Source of the DNA: a virus | DNA: 26,759 bases | Reading direction: 5' to 3' (one strand) | Virus record (IMG/VR): IMGVR_UViG_3300040807_003521 | Span: 1 to 26,759 of that record | Part shown: one piece after another, positions 24,347 through 26,759 of the stretch | How the letters are laid out: every line of letters begins with the position of its first letter | Numbering within the stretch: position 1 is the stretch's first letter | Translations under genes and position numbers: made by a program | The notes under the pieces: model-generated | What the model saw: only the letters and a program-made list of their open reading frames with translations | Told to the model about the DNA's origin: nothing | The model's database searches: none

Positions 24347-25104
24347 AAGCAGTTATTGTAACGGGTGGATTTGACCCACTTCATTCAGGACATATTGAAT
24401 ATTTTAAAGCAGCAAAAGAATTAGGTACGATCTTATTTGTTGGTCTCAATTCCGATGAATGGCTAACACGTAAAAAAGGTCGCCCCTTTATGCCTATGTC
24501 AGAACGCAAGGCAATTGTTGAAAATATTAAATGCGTCGGACACGCGTTTGAATTTGATGATTCGGATGGATCTGCTCGTGGCGCAATTGATTATGTGAAA
24601 AATTATATTGGCGAAAACAAACCAATTGTGTTTGCGAATGGCGGTGACCGTAATGAAGCTAACATTCCTGAAATGGATCACGGTGGTGATAACGTTACGT
24701 TTGAATTTGGCGTAGGTGGCACTGATAAGAAAAACAGTTCTTCGTGGTTACTCGAAAATTGGGACAAACCTGAAACGCAACGTCTTTGGGGTAAATACCG
24801 AAACCTTGATTCTAATGGGCATTGGAAAGTAAAAGAACTTTCTATTGATATAGGTAAATCGTTGAGTGACCAAAGGCATTTTATACGTTCGGAACATTGG
24901 CATATCGTAGATGGTGAATTGAAAATGGAACTCGAATTTGCCAATGAATACTCTACATCAAAAGTTTATAAAACCGGCGACAGCATTGACATTCCAGTAA
25001 AAACATGGCATAAAGCAACTAATGTTGGAAACGTGCCTGTCAAAGTAATTGAAGTATGGATGGGCGACGAGTTATCCGAAGAGGATATTGAGCGAAGAGA
25101 TTAA
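24343..25104 (+). CDS. Cytidylyltransferase-like domain fused to a mannose-6-phosphate isomerase-type cupin
   Basis: This 253-residue protein starts inside the previous stop (ATGA overlap) with AAGGAGAG 6 bases upstream. Residues 1 to about 150 are a nucleotidyltransferase of the glycerol-3-phosphate cytidylyltransferase / RfaE-C type: GGFDPLHSGH (residues 8-17, the HxGH nucleotide-binding motif) and 'GLNSDEWL..KKGRPFMPMSER', with 'KNSSSWLL' where such enzymes carry the ISTT-like motif. Residues about 155-253 are a cupin like the C-terminal half of ManC/AlgA: RSEHWHIVDGE (from residue 182), IPVKTWH and 'VIEVWMGDELSEEDI'. The family members activate or isomerise sugar phosphates, so a role in making a nucleotide-activated sugar or polyol is likely; donor and substrate cannot be told. 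In known enzymes these domains are normally on separate polypeptides or, for the cupin, joined to a different (GT2-like) transferase. Confidence 0.75.
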   Translation: MKAVIVTGGFDPLHSGHIEYFKAAKELGTILFVGLNSDEWLTRKKGRPFMPMSERKAIVENIKCVGHAFEFDDSDGSARGAIDYVKNYIGENKPIVFANGGDRNEANIPEMDHGGDNVTFEFGVGGTDKKNSSSWLLENWDKPETQRLWGKYRNLDSNGHWKVKELSIDIGKSLSDQRHFIRSEHWHIVDGELKMELEFANEYSTSKVYKTGDSIDIPVKTWHKATNVGNVPVKVIEVWMGDELSEEDIERRD

Positions 25105-25109
25105 GTTTT

Positions 25110-25164
25110 TCAGTCCTATCGTGTTTTATAAATACAATAAAGAATTAAATCACAATAGGATTGA
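25110..25164 (+). promoter_or_regulatory. Hairpin that would cover the gene 13 ribosome-binding site
   Basis: Arms 25110-25123 and 25151-25164 pair over 14 positions with one C-A mismatch (25120/25154) and one G-U wobble (25113/25161); the rest are Watson-Crick pairs. The 3' arm contains the AGGA at 25157-25160 and ends 2 bases before the ATG. The 27-base loop holds the late promoter. Read-through RNA can form the hairpin; RNA started at the late promoter (about 25140) lacks the 5' arm. Confidence 0.6.
25127..25134 (+). promoter_or_regulatory. T4-type late promoter for the neck genes
   Basis: Exact TATAAATA in the gap before gene 13, with ATG 25167 32 bases downstream. Transcription would start around 25140, inside the loop of the hairpin. 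Confidence 0.85.
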
Positions 25165-25166
25165 CC

Positions 25167-25910
25167 ATGGCCCAACCTACAACAAGAACCGAATTTAAAG
25201 ATTATATCCTTAGGAAACTAGGTCAGCCGGTGATTCAGGTTAACGTATCTGATGAGCAAGTTGAAGACCGCGTTGATGAAGCGATTTCTTTTTGGCGCGA
25301 TTATCATTATAACGGCAGCCAGCTTGTCTATCTTAAGCACGAAATCACACAAGACGATAAAGACAACGGATATATCACATTACCGACAGGATTGCTCGGT
25401 ATTCAAGGTATTTTCAGATTTAACTCAAACGTTGCAACAGGACAGGGTATGTTTAACACGACATATCAATTTGTTCTGAATAATCTTGACGACCTTATGA
25501 ACTACAATGTTCAAAACTATTATATGACTATGCAGCATATTGAGTTTATGCAAGAAATCCTTGTAGGTCGAGTTCCTATCCGTTATAATAAACACGTAAA
25601 CAGATTATACATTGATGCCGACAAAGATAATATGGTTGTTGGTAATTATATTGTAGTAGAAGCTTATGACGTAATTGATGCCTCAACGTATACTGATGTA
25701 TGGGGAGACCGTTGGTTACAAAATTATGCAACTGTTCTTGTGAAAGAAAATTGGGGCGCCAACTTAACCAAATTTAACAACATGCAATTGGTTGGTGGAG
25801 TAACATTTAACGGAGAGCAAATATTGCAAGAGGCAAGAGAAGAGAGACAAAGAATGGAAGAAGAAGCCATTAACTCTTTACAGCCTCTTACTTATAACTT
25901 TATTGGATAA
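25167..25910 (+). CDS. 13: Neck protein gp13
   Basis: This is a homologue of T4 gp13, which with gp14 makes the neck that closes the filled head and lets the tail dock. Seen: 'FKDYILRKLGQPVIQVNVSD' then 'QVEDRVDEAISFWRDYHYNGS', the diagnostic N-terminal stretch of the family, and a C-terminal coiled-coil-like helix ('QEAREERQRMEEEAINS'). The 247 residues are shorter than T4 gp13 (309), as is usual in marine relatives. ATG 25167 is chosen over the in-frame TTG at 25161 because AGGA lies 6 bases upstream of it and the protein then begins MAQPTTRTEF. It is followed after 3 bases by gene 14. Control is likely by the late promoter at 25127 and the hairpin at 25110-25164. Confidence 0.9.
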   Translation: MAQPTTRTEFKDYILRKLGQPVIQVNVSDEQVEDRVDEAISFWRDYHYNGSQLVYLKHEITQDDKDNGYITLPTGLLGIQGIFRFNSNVATGQGMFNTTYQFVLNNLDDLMNYNVQNYYMTMQHIEFMQEILVGRVPIRYNKHVNRLYIDADKDNMVVGNYIVVEAYDVIDASTYTDVWGDRWLQNYATVLVKENWGANLTKFNNMQLVGGVTFNGEQILQEAREERQRMEEEAINSLQPLTYNFIG

Positions 25911-25913
25911 GAT

Positions 25914-26600
25914 ATGGCAACTAGTGTATTCTTTCGCAACTATGACAATATCTACGAGCAAAATTTAATTGACGATTTAGTTATCGAGTCAATTCAAATT
26001 TATGGCGTTGATCTCATTTACATAACAGCATCGCTGCAGCCTGGGACAACTGACGAAATTTTAAACGAAAATGATTTAAGGTTGTTTGATACCACATACG
26101 ACTTTGAAGGTTATGTAAAGAATGTTGAAGGATTTGAAGGAGAAGGCGATTTCTTATCCAAGTTTGGTTTGGAAATCAGAGACTCTGTTACCTTCTCTGT
26201 TGCTATCCGAACCTTTGAAAGATTTGTCACAAAAGAAGATCAAAAGATTGTTCGCCCAAGAGAAGGCGACCTTATCTTCTTCCCATTAAATTCTAAAATG
26301 TTTGTAATCACTCACGTTGAGCACGAATCAGTATTCTATCAAACTGGTGCTTTACAAGTATACGATATTAAGTGTGAATTGTTTGAATATGCAGGAGAAC
26401 GTTTCGCTACAGGACGCGAAAACGTTGACGGATTCTTTGCTGCTGCATCAGAAAACTTTGACGGTGCAACAACTCTTACACAACTTGGGACACTTGATTC
26501 CATGGCCGATAACCTTGAGTTTGAAACTGAAGGCGACAATATTATTGACTTCAGTGAAATTGATCCGTTCAGTGAAGTAATAGATATACAGGATTCTTAA
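25914..26600 (+). CDS. 14: Neck protein gp14
   Basis: This is a homologue of T4 gp14, the second neck component. The call rests on 'LIDDLVIESIQIYGVDLIYI', 'FEGYVKNVEGFEGEGDFLSKFGLEIRDSVTFSV' and the strand pattern after it ('RPREGDLIFFPLNSKMFVITHVEHE'), all as in gp14 proteins. The 228 residues compare with 256 in T4. It starts 3 bases after gene 13 and is followed after 1 base by gene 15, so it is translated from the same late transcript. The C-terminal 70 residues are acidic and Asp/Glu-rich, ending 'FSEIDPFSEVIDIQDS'. Confidence 0.9.
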   Translation: MATSVFFRNYDNIYEQNLIDDLVIESIQIYGVDLIYITASLQPGTTDEILNENDLRLFDTTYDFEGYVKNVEGFEGEGDFLSKFGLEIRDSVTFSVAIRTFERFVTKEDQKIVRPREGDLIFFPLNSKMFVITHVEHESVFYQTGALQVYDIKCELFEYAGERFATGRENVDGFFAAASENFDGATTLTQLGTLDSMADNLEFETEGDNIIDFSEIDPFSEVIDIQDS

Positions 26601-26601
26601 G

Positions 26602-26759
26602 ATGGCAATAGCAAATTATTTTTATAACGAAACGACAAGAAAATACGTAGCCGTCTTTGGAACAATCTTTAATCAGATTAAGATTGAAAGAGCAAAGTCT
26701 GATGGGACCGTCGTGCAAGATATGATTGTGCCTCTTAATTATGGTCCACAACAGAAATT
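26602..26759 (+). CDS. 15: Tail sheath stabiliser / tail completion protein gp15 (3' end outside window)
   Basis: The first 52 codons are visible. The N-terminus 'NYFYNETTRKYVAVFGTIFNQIKIER' followed by 'IVPLNYGPQQK' matches the family start (in T4: FYN..., a hydrophobic G.LF..I strand, VP(I/L).Y). gp15 is a ring that caps the tail tube and sheath and meets the neck. Position directly after gene 14 agrees with the T4 order. Confidence 0.85.
   Translation, partial: MAIANYFYNETTRKYVAVFGTIFNQIKIERAKSDGTVVQDMIVPLNYGPQQK

Noticed and set aside
25161-25163. TTG as start of gp13
   Set aside because: It directly abuts the AGGA; ATG 25167 has correct spacing and gives the expected N-terminus.
1-26759. 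tRNA genes, insertion sequences, integrase, attachment sites
   Set aside because: None could be recognised; the window is almost fully coding on one strand.

Overview
The window reads as the late structural region of a T4-like (straight-tailed, contractile) phage of the marine/cyanophage type, with every gene on the + strand. The strongest anchors are at the right end: the neck proteins gp13 and gp14 and the start of the tail-sheath stabiliser gp15, in the T4 order. Five exact copies of the T4 late-promoter box TATAAATA, all in + orientation, support this. No host marker is present, so the host is not called.

Left part (1-10.6 kb): the 3' part of a collagen-like tail-fibre gene (Gly-X-Gln triplets, ending in a self-cleaving S74 chaperone), a hairpin terminator, a late promoter, a 111-aa beta-sandwich-like small protein and a 2367-aa repeat-built fibre protein. 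Middle (10.6-20.8 kb): a 3381-aa fibre protein with 21 copies of a Tyr-Asp-x-Asn-Asn-Thr motif, several non-repetitive inserted domains that look like ligand-binding units, and a second S74 chaperone. These three proteins take up about 20 kb and probably form the host-recognition apparatus. No T4 gene 12 or wac homologue is recognisable between them and gene 13.

Right part: three small late proteins (136, 137 and 111 aa; the last two are paralogues) end at a terminator hairpin. Then comes a three-gene, tightly coupled carbohydrate-type cassette (22.08-25.10 kb): a GH130-like beta-propeller protein, a protein with a helical (TPR-like) N-terminal region and an FkbM-type methyltransferase domain, and a cytidylyltransferase fused to a mannose-6-phosphate-isomerase-type cupin. 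It has no visible late promoter of its own and looks like an accessory insertion between the fibre and neck modules.

The most interesting regulatory structure lies upstream of gene 13. An imperfect 14-bp hairpin would bury the ribosome-binding site in read-through RNA from the cassette, while the late promoter sits in the loop, so late transcripts would lack the 5' arm and be free to translate. This is the logic known from some T4 late genes such as lysozyme gene e.
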